Shown here in pieces: positions 33,376-41,230 of a DNA stretch of 64,000 nucleotides. The stretch spans positions 4,854,001 to 4,918,000 of the forward strand of contig NZ_CP040244.1 of NCBI RefSeq assembly GCF_005517195.1. The letters are read 5' to 3'. Within the stretch, counting starts at the first letter, position 1, and every line of letters starts with the position of its first letter. The notes under the pieces were generated by a model. The model worked only from the letters and a program-made list of their open reading frames with translations. It searched no databases and was not told the DNA's origin. The position numbers and the translations under genes were made by a program. The stretch is from Streptomyces vilmorinianum (lineage in GTDB: Bacteria > Actinomycetota > Actinomycetes > Streptomycetales > Streptomycetaceae).

Positions 33376-34349
33376 AGCAGGAATCCCGTCCCGAGGTCGT
33401 CGTGGGGGTCGAGGACGAAGGTGTGTGTGCCGGTGCGGTGGGTCCGGCCGGTCACCTCGGTGATGCCCTCGGGCAGCAGGCGGCCGGTGAACACCGTACC
33501 GACGACGGACTCGTGGAGGAGTGTGTCCCCCGGTGCGAGCCGCCCGTCCTCGGCGAGCAGCGCGAGGCGCGCCGAGGTGCCCGATCCGCAGGGTGAGCGG
33601 TCGATCTGCCCGTCGGCGAAGACGGTGACATTGCGCTGCCGGGGGCCGGAGGGGGTGTCGGGCAGGTCCTCGTACAGGATGACCCCGTACACGTCGTGCT
33701 CCGGGAGCGCGGCCCGGATCTCCCGTCCGGCCCGGACGAGCCCGGGCAGGGACGCCGTGGTGGTGTCCAGGCCGAGGTCGCGGGCGGCGACGGAGACGTA
33801 GCGGGCTCCGGAGTGCGCGAGGTCGGCCTCGACGGTGCCGTATCCGGTGGTCACCGGGACCTTGCGCGCGAGGATCCGGGTCGGGACGTTGCGGAAGGTG
33901 ACGCCGGTGGTGCGGCCGCCCGCCCGGTGCACGGTCGCGGTGACGCGCCCCGAGGGTACGTCGACGCGCACGGACGCGTCGCCGTCGTCGGGGGCGGGGA
34001 CGCGTCCGGTGTCGACGGCCCAGGCGCCGAGCGCCATGGTGCCGTGGCCGCAGGCCGTGGAGTACCCGTCCTTGTGCCAGAACAGCACGCCGAAGTGGGC
34101 ACCGTCGTCGTCGGGCGGCACGACGAACCCGCCGTACATGCCGGAGTGTCCGCGTGGTTCCCGCACCAGGAGGCGGCGGAGCTCATCGAGCGGTCCGACC
34201 CGCGGCGCGAGGGCGCGGCGCTCGGCGACGGTGTCCCCGGGAATCGGGGGCAGGTCCTGGTCGACGATACGGAAGGGCTCGCCCGCCGTGTGGTAGTCGG
34301 TGGTACGGACGGTGTGCGGGGTGTGCGGGGTGTGCGGGGTGCTGCTCAC
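33372..34349 (-). CDS. Proline racemase-family protein (trans-3-hydroxyproline dehydratase or second epimerase)
   Basis: This 325-residue protein is a second proline-racemase-family member. The first active-site block, DGYSTACGHGTMALG (Cys100), resembles the trans-3-hydroxy-L-proline dehydratase branch as I know it. The second block, DRSPCGSGTSARLALL, has Cys254, where dehydratases usually carry Thr. The two-cysteine set therefore argues for racemase/epimerase chemistry, while the coupled OCD-like gene argues for the trans-3-hydroxyproline route. I chose the GTG at 34349 because GGAGG precedes it. The N-terminus has three HTP repeats from 9-bp tandem units at about 34313-34341. Confidence 0.85.
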   Translation of the reverse strand: MSSTPHTPHTPHTVRTTDYHTAGEPFRIVDQDLPPIPGDTVAERRALAPRVGPLDELRRLLVREPRGHSGMYGGFVVPPDDDGAHFGVLFWHKDGYSTACGHGTMALGAWAVDTGRVPAPDDGDASVRVDVPSGRVTATVHRAGGRTTGVTFRNVPTRILARKVPVTTGYGTVEADLAHSGARYVSVAARDLGLDTTTASLPGLVRAGREIRAALPEHDVYGVILYEDLPDTPSGPRQRNVTVFADGQIDRSPCGSGTSARLALLAEDGRLAPGDTLLHESVVGTVFTGRLLPEGITEVTGRTHRTGTHTFVLDPHDDLGTGFLL

Positions 34350-34388
34350 GACGTACGGCCTCCGGGAAGCGATGTCGGGGGTGCCGCG

Positions 34389-34426
34389 CCGGGCCGGCCC
34401 CTCCCCCGTGGAAAGGACCGGCCCGG
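34389..34426 (-). other. Intercistronic hairpin between collagenase and racemase-family genes
   Basis: CCGGGCCGG (34389-34397) and CCGGCCCGG (34418-34426) are perfect 9-bp arms around a 20-base loop in the 95-bp gap after the collagenase stop. It may partly terminate or process the transcript so that downstream metabolic genes are made at a different level. This is a structural prediction only. Confidence 0.45.
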
Positions 34427-34444
34427 GCATCGGGGTGCGGTGGG

Positions 34445-36802
34445 TCAGCTGCGCAGGGGGCCCTCACAGCTGTAGCTCGACGTTCCGGCCACCCTGGTGG
34501 ACCAGATCTCGATGGGTCCGAAGCTGCAGTTCATGTCGGCCAGGTTGGTGGACGCGGCGCCCGCCCGGTCCAGGATGAAGTAGTCGACCGTCTCGGACAT
34601 GTCCTTGAAGTTCTGGTCGTCGCTCGCCCAGTTGGTGAGGTTGGCGGTGATCCGTCCCGTGCAGACGAACCGGCGCTTGCCCGGGTCGCCGTTCTCCACG
34701 CAGTCGGGGTTGTTGGAGGTCGCGGCGGCGAAGGAGGACTTCACGTTCGCGAGCGCCGAGTCGCGGAGCTGGTCGTTGGGCGTATAGGTGGTGTTGGGCA
34801 CGAACAGGTCGTCGACCTTGGCGATCTGCGCGTCCAGGAAGCGGTCGTAGCCCCGCTGGAGGTAGGTGTCGGCGCCCAGCCGGTGGCGCCAGGAGTCGTA
34901 CGCCCGGACGTCGTTGTTGCGCAGATGCCCGTACATCTCGCGGAGCAGCGAGGGCCGCTCGGTCCACAGGTACTCGAAGAAGGTGCCGGCGTAGCTGTAG
35001 AAGCGGAAGCCGTCGCCGTCGTAGGTGGCGTTGAGGATCTGCTCGACGTTCATGCGCGGGCCGCCGCCCGCGGTGTCGTTGATGATGCTGCGGACGAGTG
35101 ACTTGCGGACGGCGATGCCGTCGTCGCGGGTGGCCCCGTCGAAGAACTCGGCCGTGCCCTCGTCCATCGCGGTCGTCCGGTCGTCCTGGTACCAGGGTCC
35201 CTCGCCGAAGAAGCCGGGGACGGCGAAGCGGCCGTTGAGGTAGTGGGTGTACTCGTGCCGGAACAGCTCCTCGAGGGTCAGGGAGGAGTCCTGCGGCACG
35301 CGGCGCTGGTACGTGTAGAAGGTGGCGCCCCGCTCGATGTAGATGCCGCCGTTGTTGGTGCCCATCCCGGTCAGGATCGGGTGGTAGTTCTCGTAGTCGG
35401 CCCGGGAGCCGTACAGCACGATGTTCAGGGTGGTGTTGGGGTCGCCCGCGAGCGGCTGCTCGGTGCCGAGGACGCGGTGGAACTGCGCCTTGACCTGCTT
35501 GCTCGCGTAGTAGAGCTGGTCGACGGTGGCCCGGTCGAGACCCGTGCGGACCTTGATGGCCCCGTTGTCGTAGGTGTACGTGTACGGGAAGATCTGCCGC
35601 TCGATGTCGTCCTTGCAGACCCCGTACGGCTTGCACGCCTCGTAGAAGTTGAGCCAGGAGACCACCTTGGCCCACTGCTCGCTGCCGCGGCCGAAGGTGT
35701 CGACGACCGGGGTGAGCAGGATGCCGAGGTCGGCGACGATGCCGGTCTTGAGGCTCTCGATCTCGCCGAAGCGACCGTACTCGCCGAGCGCGTCGCGTGC
35801 GACCCAGCTGTTGGCGGTGCCCTTGAGGTGTCCGTAGCTCGCGAAGGCCTTGAAGGTGGCGCGGTAGGCGGGGTCGGCGGAGACGGCCGCGTGGAAGGCG
35901 GTGTCCTGGTTGCCTGTGTAGACACCCAGGTAGTTGACGGAGAGCGCGGCGAGCGCGGCTCCGGCCCAGGCGGGGTCGAGGTGGGTGGCGGTGTGGGACG
36001 GGTCCATGGTGGCCAGGACCCGCTTGATCAGGCCGAGTTGGTGCTGGCGCAGCCCCGGGGCGCTCGCGGCGTAGAGGGCTTCGCGCAGCGTGTTCGCGTT
36101 GGTCTTCGTGACGTCGAAGGTGCGGGCGGCGGCGCCGAAGTCGGCGACGGCCTGCCGGACGGCGTTCACGGTGGGGGCGTCGGTGGTGTCGATCTCGTCG
36201 CGTGAGTAGTCGTGATAGGCGACCGCGTGCAGGTAGGTGAACATCTCCTCCAGGTGGGAGGAGTTCCGGCCGTCGTGGGAGGCGGCCAGGCTCGATATTC
36301 GGCGGGCGACGGCCTGGACGTGGGCGTCGGACATGACGGGCGTGAGCCGGGCGTCCCAGGTCCAGATGAGGCCGCGCAGACAGCCGTCGGCGGTGACGGC
36401 CGGGTCGGCGAGGAAGTCGGCGAACCGCTCGGGGCCGAGGCCCGTGATCCCGTCGAGCGTGCAGGGGACGCCGGCGGCCGTGGTGGTGACGGCCGTGGCG
36501 TAGGTCCGTACGGCGGTGGCCGACGGCGCCTGGCCGGGAACGCGGCCGGTGGCGAGCCCGCCGGGGGCGGGGGCGGGCCCGAAGGCCGTGCGGGGAGCGC
36601 GGGCGAGGCGCTCGACCTCGTCGAACGGGTTGGCTCCGTGCCCGGCCTCGGGGGCCGCCGCGCCGAGCGCCGGGGCGGGTGCCGGGGTGGGGCGGGGGTC
36701 CGTGTCTGCCGCGGAGGCGCCGGCCTGGCCGGCGGAGGCCAGGAGGGTCACCGCGATCGCGGAGGCGAGCAGGGACGAGCGCACGCGTCTGTGGATGGAC
36801 AA
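34445..36802 (-). CDS. Secreted microbial collagenase (peptidase family M9)
   Basis: This 785-residue exported zinc protease of the microbial collagenase family has a signal peptide at about residues 8-31. An N-terminal activator-like helical region follows (about 110-400), then the peptidase domain. Family landmarks are YGSRADYENYHPIL (464-477), GGIYIERGATFYTY (485-498) and the zinc motif HEYTH at 516-520, with the third ligand in DEGTAE (547-552). No PKD or collagen-binding repeats are seen; a C-terminal beta domain with a Cys pair remains. The TTG start follows AGGAG. It shares its promoter core with the peptide importer and heads a run with the racemase-family and OCD-like genes. Confidence 0.93.
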   Translation of the reverse strand: MSIHRRVRSSLLASAIAVTLLASAGQAGASAADTDPRPTPAPAPALGAAAPEAGHGANPFDEVERLARAPRTAFGPAPAPGGLATGRVPGQAPSATAVRTYATAVTTTAAGVPCTLDGITGLGPERFADFLADPAVTADGCLRGLIWTWDARLTPVMSDAHVQAVARRISSLAASHDGRNSSHLEEMFTYLHAVAYHDYSRDEIDTTDAPTVNAVRQAVADFGAAARTFDVTKTNANTLREALYAASAPGLRQHQLGLIKRVLATMDPSHTATHLDPAWAGAALAALSVNYLGVYTGNQDTAFHAAVSADPAYRATFKAFASYGHLKGTANSWVARDALGEYGRFGEIESLKTGIVADLGILLTPVVDTFGRGSEQWAKVVSWLNFYEACKPYGVCKDDIERQIFPYTYTYDNGAIKVRTGLDRATVDQLYYASKQVKAQFHRVLGTEQPLAGDPNTTLNIVLYGSRADYENYHPILTGMGTNNGGIYIERGATFYTYQRRVPQDSSLTLEELFRHEYTHYLNGRFAVPGFFGEGPWYQDDRTTAMDEGTAEFFDGATRDDGIAVRKSLVRSIINDTAGGGPRMNVEQILNATYDGDGFRFYSYAGTFFEYLWTERPSLLREMYGHLRNNDVRAYDSWRHRLGADTYLQRGYDRFLDAQIAKVDDLFVPNTTYTPNDQLRDSALANVKSSFAAATSNNPDCVENGDPGKRRFVCTGRITANLTNWASDDQNFKDMSETVDYFILDRAGAASTNLADMNCSFGPIEIWSTRVAGTSSYSCEGPLRS

Positions 36803-36817
36803 CAGAACTCCTGTTGT
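36799..36817 (-). promoter_or_regulatory. Start-codon hairpin of the collagenase mRNA
   Basis: In the minus-strand transcript ACAACAG and CTGTTGT are perfect 7-bp arms around GAGTT. The ribosome site AGGAG spans the left arm and loop, and the TTG start lies in the right arm, so folding would hide the initiation site. Confidence 0.6.
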
Positions 36818-36899
36818 AGGGGGGTGGCTGTGGGGAGTGGAACGAGAACTGTTGTGGTTCGCACGGCATTTGACGGACGTTCACCACGCCGTGTGCGCT

Positions 36900-36930
36900 G
36901 TAACATAGTAATGTGAAATTGCACTGACAA
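36900..36930 (-). promoter_or_regulatory. Collagenase promoter with island operator F
   Basis: On the minus strand TTGTCA (36930-36925) and TATGTT (36907-36902) are 17 bases apart. The spacer contains the operator variant AATGT-GAA-ATTGC (36910-36922, plus strand). The 31 bases equal the reverse complement of 26617-26647. The expected leader is about 90 nt. Confidence 0.8.
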
Positions 36931-37063
36931 CCCCTACGGCGGCATCAATCGCCCCGCCCGCCCCACGGACGTCCGGCACCGAATCCGGACGAAATCTCTC
37001 CAACGGGTGCGTATAGGCTGGCCCGCGCAGATTCTTGTCCCCGTGCCGGCAGGAGACCCCTCA

Positions 37064-38113
37064 GTGACCATCGCCATCCCCACTGCCGCCCCCGAAGCCG
37101 AGGCGACCGTGTTCGTCGTCCAGGACGTGTCCGACGCGGTGGTCCGCGACGCGCGGGAGTTCGGGGTCTACGCCCGGACCGGCGGGTGGGCCTTCGCGCT
37201 GAAGGTGGCGCGCAGCGTGCGGCCCGGCGGGCAGCCGGCGGAGGGCTCGCCCAAGGTGTCGGCGAAGGCCTTCGCCGAGCTGGCCGAGTGCTCCCCCGAG
37301 CGGGTCATGCGGTTCTACAAGGCCTGGGACATGGCCGCCGACGACGGGATCGTCCCGCAGTTCGAGGCGCTGGTGCCGGGCGAGGACATCGAGCTGCCGG
37401 ACGCCGACGTCTGGCTGTCGTACTACTCCTCCCGCTCCAGCGCCTCCTCGGTGCGCGGACACGCGATCACCGCGGCGGCGGAGGCCGAGGGCATCCGGCC
37501 GACGAAGGCACTGGAGGTCGCGGAGAACCCGACGGCCCTGCGCGCCGCGATCCTGGCCGACCCGGGCACGGCGGAGGCCGCGCGCGGCGCGCTGCTCGAC
37601 CGGATGAAGGAGGACCCGGCGCTGCAGACCGAGATGGCCCGTGCCATCGCCCGCACCGACGACCTGAAGAAGGCCGTGGCCCAGGAGGCGAAGGCGGCCG
37701 ACCGGATCGGCTATGTGCGCCAGATCGCGGAGAAGGGCCAGATCCGGACACCCGCCGGGCAGACGGTCGAGGCACCCGCCGCGCTGCGCGCCGAGGCGGA
37801 GCGGCACCTCTCGCTCATCGACGAGCTCGACGACTCCGAGGAGGCGGGCGAGTGGGCCGGGGAGGCGTACGACACGGTGAAGGGGCTGGTCGCCCAGGCC
37901 GTCGAGGCGGACCCGGCGCTGCGCGTCCAGGAGCGCCGTACGAAGTTCTACAACAGCCTGCAGAAGGCGACGAAGGTCTTCGAGGAGCTGACCCTCGACG
38001 AGGTCCTGGAGGAGGACGTCGTCGAGGACGACATGCTGGAGCGCCTCGAAGCCCTTCAGTCGGCGATCAGCAGCTGCATCAGCGCGCTGCGCAAGGCGAC
38101 CGCCGCCTCCTGA
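37064..38113 (+). CDS. Conserved actinobacterial protein, unknown function
   Basis: This 349-residue soluble, helix-rich and acidic protein was not assigned to a functional family. A short N-terminal domain (VFVVQDVSDAVVRDAREFGVYARTGGWAFALKVARSV) is followed by a region rich in Glu, Ala and Lys helices, and the C-terminus ends in an acidic LTLDEVLEEDVVEDDMLERLEAL stretch. I chose the GTG at 37064 because AGGAGA precedes it; the frame to 37007 lacks a site. The 260 bp upstream hold the divergent collagenase promoter and presumably its own. Its divergence from the island suggests that the island ends here. Confidence 0.75.
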   Translation: MTIAIPTAAPEAEATVFVVQDVSDAVVRDAREFGVYARTGGWAFALKVARSVRPGGQPAEGSPKVSAKAFAELAECSPERVMRFYKAWDMAADDGIVPQFEALVPGEDIELPDADVWLSYYSSRSSASSVRGHAITAAAEAEGIRPTKALEVAENPTALRAAILADPGTAEAARGALLDRMKEDPALQTEMARAIARTDDLKKAVAQEAKAADRIGYVRQIAEKGQIRTPAGQTVEAPAALRAEAERHLSLIDELDDSEEAGEWAGEAYDTVKGLVAQAVEADPALRVQERRTKFYNSLQKATKVFEELTLDEVLEEDVVEDDMLERLEALQSAISSCISALRKATAAS

Positions 38114-38153
38114 GCCTCCCCCACGCCTGCGGCCACCTGACGGAGGAGGACCG

Positions 38154-38555
38154 GTGGAAGAAGTGGAGGACCGCTGGATCCTCGGTCTTCAGGGCACCGT
38201 CGTGACGGCTGTCTCGCTGGACGCGGAGCGTCCTGGGCCGGCGGTGACACTGGCCGACGGTACGGAGATCAGGGTGGACGGCAGCTGGCTGCTCACGCAG
38301 GGCGGGGCCTCGGCGCCGGGGGCGCCCCAGCTGCCGGCCCGGGCACTGGAGAACGCGGTCGGCTCCGCGGTGGCCTCCGCGGTGGCCTTCAGGACAGGCG
38401 GTCTGCGGGTCGTCCTCCGGACGGGGCTTCATCTGACGGTCCGGCCCCGGGCGACACCCGGGACCGAGGCGCGGGTCCGGAAGTCCGGTGCGTTCGACTG
38501 GTCTTCGCGGGACGGGGCATGCGTCATGCGGCTCCTCGGCCCCGGCGCCCGCTAG
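38154..38555 (+). CDS. Small conserved protein (DUF6188-like)
   Basis: This 133-residue protein looks like the Streptomyces family I know as DUF6188 (unknown function). It has an entry strand LGLQGTVVTAVSLD, a beta-rich middle (VTLADGTEIRVDGSWLL) and LRVVLRTGLHLTVRP near the C-terminus, followed by DWSSRDGACVMRLLGPG. The GTG start follows GGAGGAGG. It lies 40 bp after the preceding conserved gene on the same strand, so the two may be co-transcribed. The family name is from memory. Confidence 0.7.
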   Translation: MEEVEDRWILGLQGTVVTAVSLDAERPGPAVTLADGTEIRVDGSWLLTQGGASAPGAPQLPARALENAVGSAVASAVAFRTGGLRVVLRTGLHLTVRPRATPGTEARVRKSGAFDWSSRDGACVMRLLGPGAR

Positions 38556-38590
38556 CAGGCAGCGCCCAGGGCGGCGCCCGAGGCGGGTCG

Positions 38591-40993
38591 TCAGTCCTCG
38601 TGGCCGAGTTGCAGGTCGCGTTCCGTGCGTCCGCCGCCCGCGACCTGGAGCACGGTGGCGACCGGCGGATAGCCCGCCGCGATCACCGTGTACTCCCCCG
38701 AGGACAGGTCCACGAAGCGGAAGGTGCCGTCGGGGCCGGTCGTCAGGGTGTCGACCACGTTCCCCGCCGCGTCGAGGAGCGTCACACGCGCGTCCTCGAC
38801 CGGGCGGCCGCCGCCCGCGCGCACCGTCCCGCGCAGCACCGCGCCGCCCGCCAGCTCGATGTCCTGCCGGGTCTCGCGGGACGCCTGCACGCTGACCGGA
38901 AGCGCGGCGGGCCGGAAGGCGGGGGCGCTGGCCGCGAGCGTGTACTCGCCGGCCACCAGCTCGGTGATGACGTACGCGCCCTCGCGGCCGCTGCGGGTGG
39001 AGGCGACGACCTCGCCGCGGACGTCGGTGAGGGTGACTGCCGCGTCCCGTACGGGAGTTCCGTCGGCGGTCACGACCGTCCCGGCCAGCCGGCCCGCGCC
39101 GCCGAGGACCACGTCGAGCTCGACGGGCCGGTCGCCGACGGTGACGGAGACGGCCTGTGGCTGGTGCCCGCCGGCCGCCGCGATCAGGACGTACGAGCCG
39201 GGGCCCGGGACGCTGAGGGCGTACCGCCCGTCCTCTCCGCTGCCGCCGCGGCCGATCTGGCGCCCCTGGACGTCGATGAGGGTCAGCGCCGCGCGCGGGA
39301 CGCGGCTGCCGTCGTGGTGCTGGACCGAACCGCAGACCGGGAGGCCGGCGAGGGAGGCGGCGGCGCTCCTGGCGCGCGGGACGGCGGTGGGGGCCTCGGT
39401 GGTGGGGGTGTGGTGGGACACCAGCGGTTTCTCCTTGAGGAAGAAGGCGAGGACGAGGCCGAGCACGAGGACCGGCACGAGGTAGAGGAAGATCCGCGGC
39501 ATCGCGTCCGCGTACGCCTGGATGTAGGCGTCGCGCAGGGCGGGCGGCAGGGCGTGCACCGCCTGCGGAGTGATCGATTCGGCGGCGGGCAGCGGGGCCG
39601 CGGCCGTACGGGGCAGGGAGTCGGCGAGGGCGGCGTCGAGCCGGGAGGCGAAGAGCGTCCCGAAGACGGCGGCGCCGACGCTGCCGCCGATCTGGCGGAA
39701 GTAGTTGTGGGCGCTGGTGGCCGTGCCGAGGTCGGTGGGGCGCACGGAGTTCTGCACGGCCAGGACGAGGACGGGCATGACCAGGCCGATGCCGATGCCG
39801 AGGACGGCCTGCCAGACGCTGTGGTGGAGGCGTGGGGTGTCCGTCTCCATCCGGGAGAGCAGCCACATGCCGACGACGGACACCGCGCCGCCGAGCACCG
39901 GGTAGATCTTGTAGCGGCCGGTGCGGGTGATCAGCTGTCCCGAGACGACCGAGGCGCCGACGATCCCGCCCATCAGGGGCAGCATGAGGAGGCCGGACTC
40001 GGTGGCGGTGGCGCCCTCCACCATCTGCAGGAAGGTCGGCAGATAGCTGGCGGCGCCGAAGAGCGCGACGCCGATCACCGCTCCGACGAGGCTCGTGACG
40101 GTGAAGACCGAGTCGCGGAACAGCCGCAGCGGGATGAGGGGTTCGGGCGCGACGTGCTCGACGACGAGGAAGAGCAGGGCCGATCCCGCGGCTCCGCAGC
40201 CGAGGCCGATGACGACCCGGGAGTCCCAGGCGTACTCGGTCCCGCCCCAACTGGTCAGCAGGACCAGGCAGGTGGAGGCGGCGGCGAGCAGGATCGCGCC
40301 GAGGACGTCGAGCCGGGCGCGCGCCTGTGGCTTGGGGAGCTTCAGCACCACGGCGACGACGGCGAGGGTGACGAGCCCGAAGGGGACGTTGAAGTAGAAG
40401 CACCAGCGCCAGGAGACGTGGTCGGTGAAGAAGCCGCCGAGCAGGGGTCCCGCGACGGAGGCGAGGCCGAAGGCGGCCCCGATGAGGCCCATGTAGCGGG
40501 CGCGTTGCCTGGCCGGGACGATGTCCGCGATGATCGCCTGGACGCCGATCATCAGGCCGCCGGCGCCGACGCCCTGGACGGCCCGGAACGCGATGAGCTC
40601 GTCCATGGACCGTGACCAGCCGGCCAGGGCCGAGCCGATGACGAAGACGACGATGGCGAAGAGGAAGACGCCTTTGCGGCCGAAGAGGTCGCCGAGCTTG
40701 CCGTAGACGGGCAGACCGATCGTTGCGGTGAGGAGATAGGCGGTGATCGCCCAGGACATCCGGTCCAGGCCCTGGAGTTCGCCGACGATCTTCGGCAGGG
40801 CGGTGGCGACGATCATCTGCTCGAGCGCGGCGAGCAGCAGCGCGAGCATGAGGCCGAAGAAGACGAGCCGGACGCGACGGGGGTCGAGGGGGGCTTCCTC
40901 GGGTGCGGGCACAGGCGCCTGGCCGGAGGGCGGATCGTCCGCGACGCGCGGTGTCGTCTCCTCGGCGGCTTTCACCATCGCGATCGCACCCAC
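38591..40993 (-). CDS. DHA2-type MFS exporter fused to carboxypeptidase-regulatory-like repeats
   Basis: This 800-residue protein has two parts. Residues 1 to about 540 form a 14-helix MFS exporter (QMIVATALPKIVGEL, GKLGDLFGRKGVFL, RAVQGVGAGGLMIG, FGLASVAGPLLGGF motif C). Residues about 570-800 contain three successive beta-sandwich domains of the carboxypeptidase-regulatory/CnaB type. Each has a G-x-V-x-x-x-DG...V-x-D/P-A-x-V-T-L-x-D-x-x-G...G-x-x-G-x-Y/F pattern. The GTG at 40993 follows GGGGAG. The MFS half predicts drug or metabolite export; whether the tail faces the cytoplasm or outside depends on the helix count. Confidence 0.88.
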   Translation of the reverse strand: MGAIAMVKAAEETTPRVADDPPSGQAPVPAPEEAPLDPRRVRLVFFGLMLALLLAALEQMIVATALPKIVGELQGLDRMSWAITAYLLTATIGLPVYGKLGDLFGRKGVFLFAIVVFVIGSALAGWSRSMDELIAFRAVQGVGAGGLMIGVQAIIADIVPARQRARYMGLIGAAFGLASVAGPLLGGFFTDHVSWRWCFYFNVPFGLVTLAVVAVVLKLPKPQARARLDVLGAILLAAASTCLVLLTSWGGTEYAWDSRVVIGLGCGAAGSALLFLVVEHVAPEPLIPLRLFRDSVFTVTSLVGAVIGVALFGAASYLPTFLQMVEGATATESGLLMLPLMGGIVGASVVSGQLITRTGRYKIYPVLGGAVSVVGMWLLSRMETDTPRLHHSVWQAVLGIGIGLVMPVLVLAVQNSVRPTDLGTATSAHNYFRQIGGSVGAAVFGTLFASRLDAALADSLPRTAAAPLPAAESITPQAVHALPPALRDAYIQAYADAMPRIFLYLVPVLVLGLVLAFFLKEKPLVSHHTPTTEAPTAVPRARSAAASLAGLPVCGSVQHHDGSRVPRAALTLIDVQGRQIGRGGSGEDGRYALSVPGPGSYVLIAAAGGHQPQAVSVTVGDRPVELDVVLGGAGRLAGTVVTADGTPVRDAAVTLTDVRGEVVASTRSGREGAYVITELVAGEYTLAASAPAFRPAALPVSVQASRETRQDIELAGGAVLRGTVRAGGGRPVEDARVTLLDAAGNVVDTLTTGPDGTFRFVDLSSGEYTVIAAGYPPVATVLQVAGGGRTERDLQLGHED

Positions 40994-41150
40994 GTGCTGC
41001 TCCCCTCGTCACGACTTCAGCGCCGCGCCATTCTTCGCATTGGGCACGAAGCGGGAGCAAGTCGGGCGGTACGGGAGGTCAGTCGTGGCCGCGGCCGCGA
41101 ACGGCCCTGCGGTACGGCGCACTTGGGGCGCTCATCAGCGCGTTTGCCGG

Positions 41151-41181
41151 GCGCCCCGCAACCCCCGGGCGCGCGGGGCGC
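41151..41181 (-). terminator. Hairpin terminator after the SRPBCC gene
   Basis: GCGCCCCGC (41151-41159) and GCGGGGCGC (41173-41181) form 9-bp arms around a 13-base loop, 50 bp past the SRPBCC stop. It lies in the 237-bp gap before the MFS fusion gene, whose promoter must be in the same gap. Confidence 0.65.
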
Positions 41182-41230
41182 TCTTGCGGGGGTCGCGGGA
41201 AAACCACTCGAATCGGTGAGCGCGCGGGCG

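Noticed and set aside
34464..36887. 807-codon minus-strand frame overlapping the collagenase gene
   Set aside because: Its translation is Arg/His/Pro-rich and lacks any motif; the M9 zinc motif lies in the other frame.
26617..36930. The inverted 31-bp copies considered as ends of a transposable element
   Set aside because: They are complete promoter cores with -35 and -10, there is no transposase between them, no target duplication, and gene content fits a metabolic locus.
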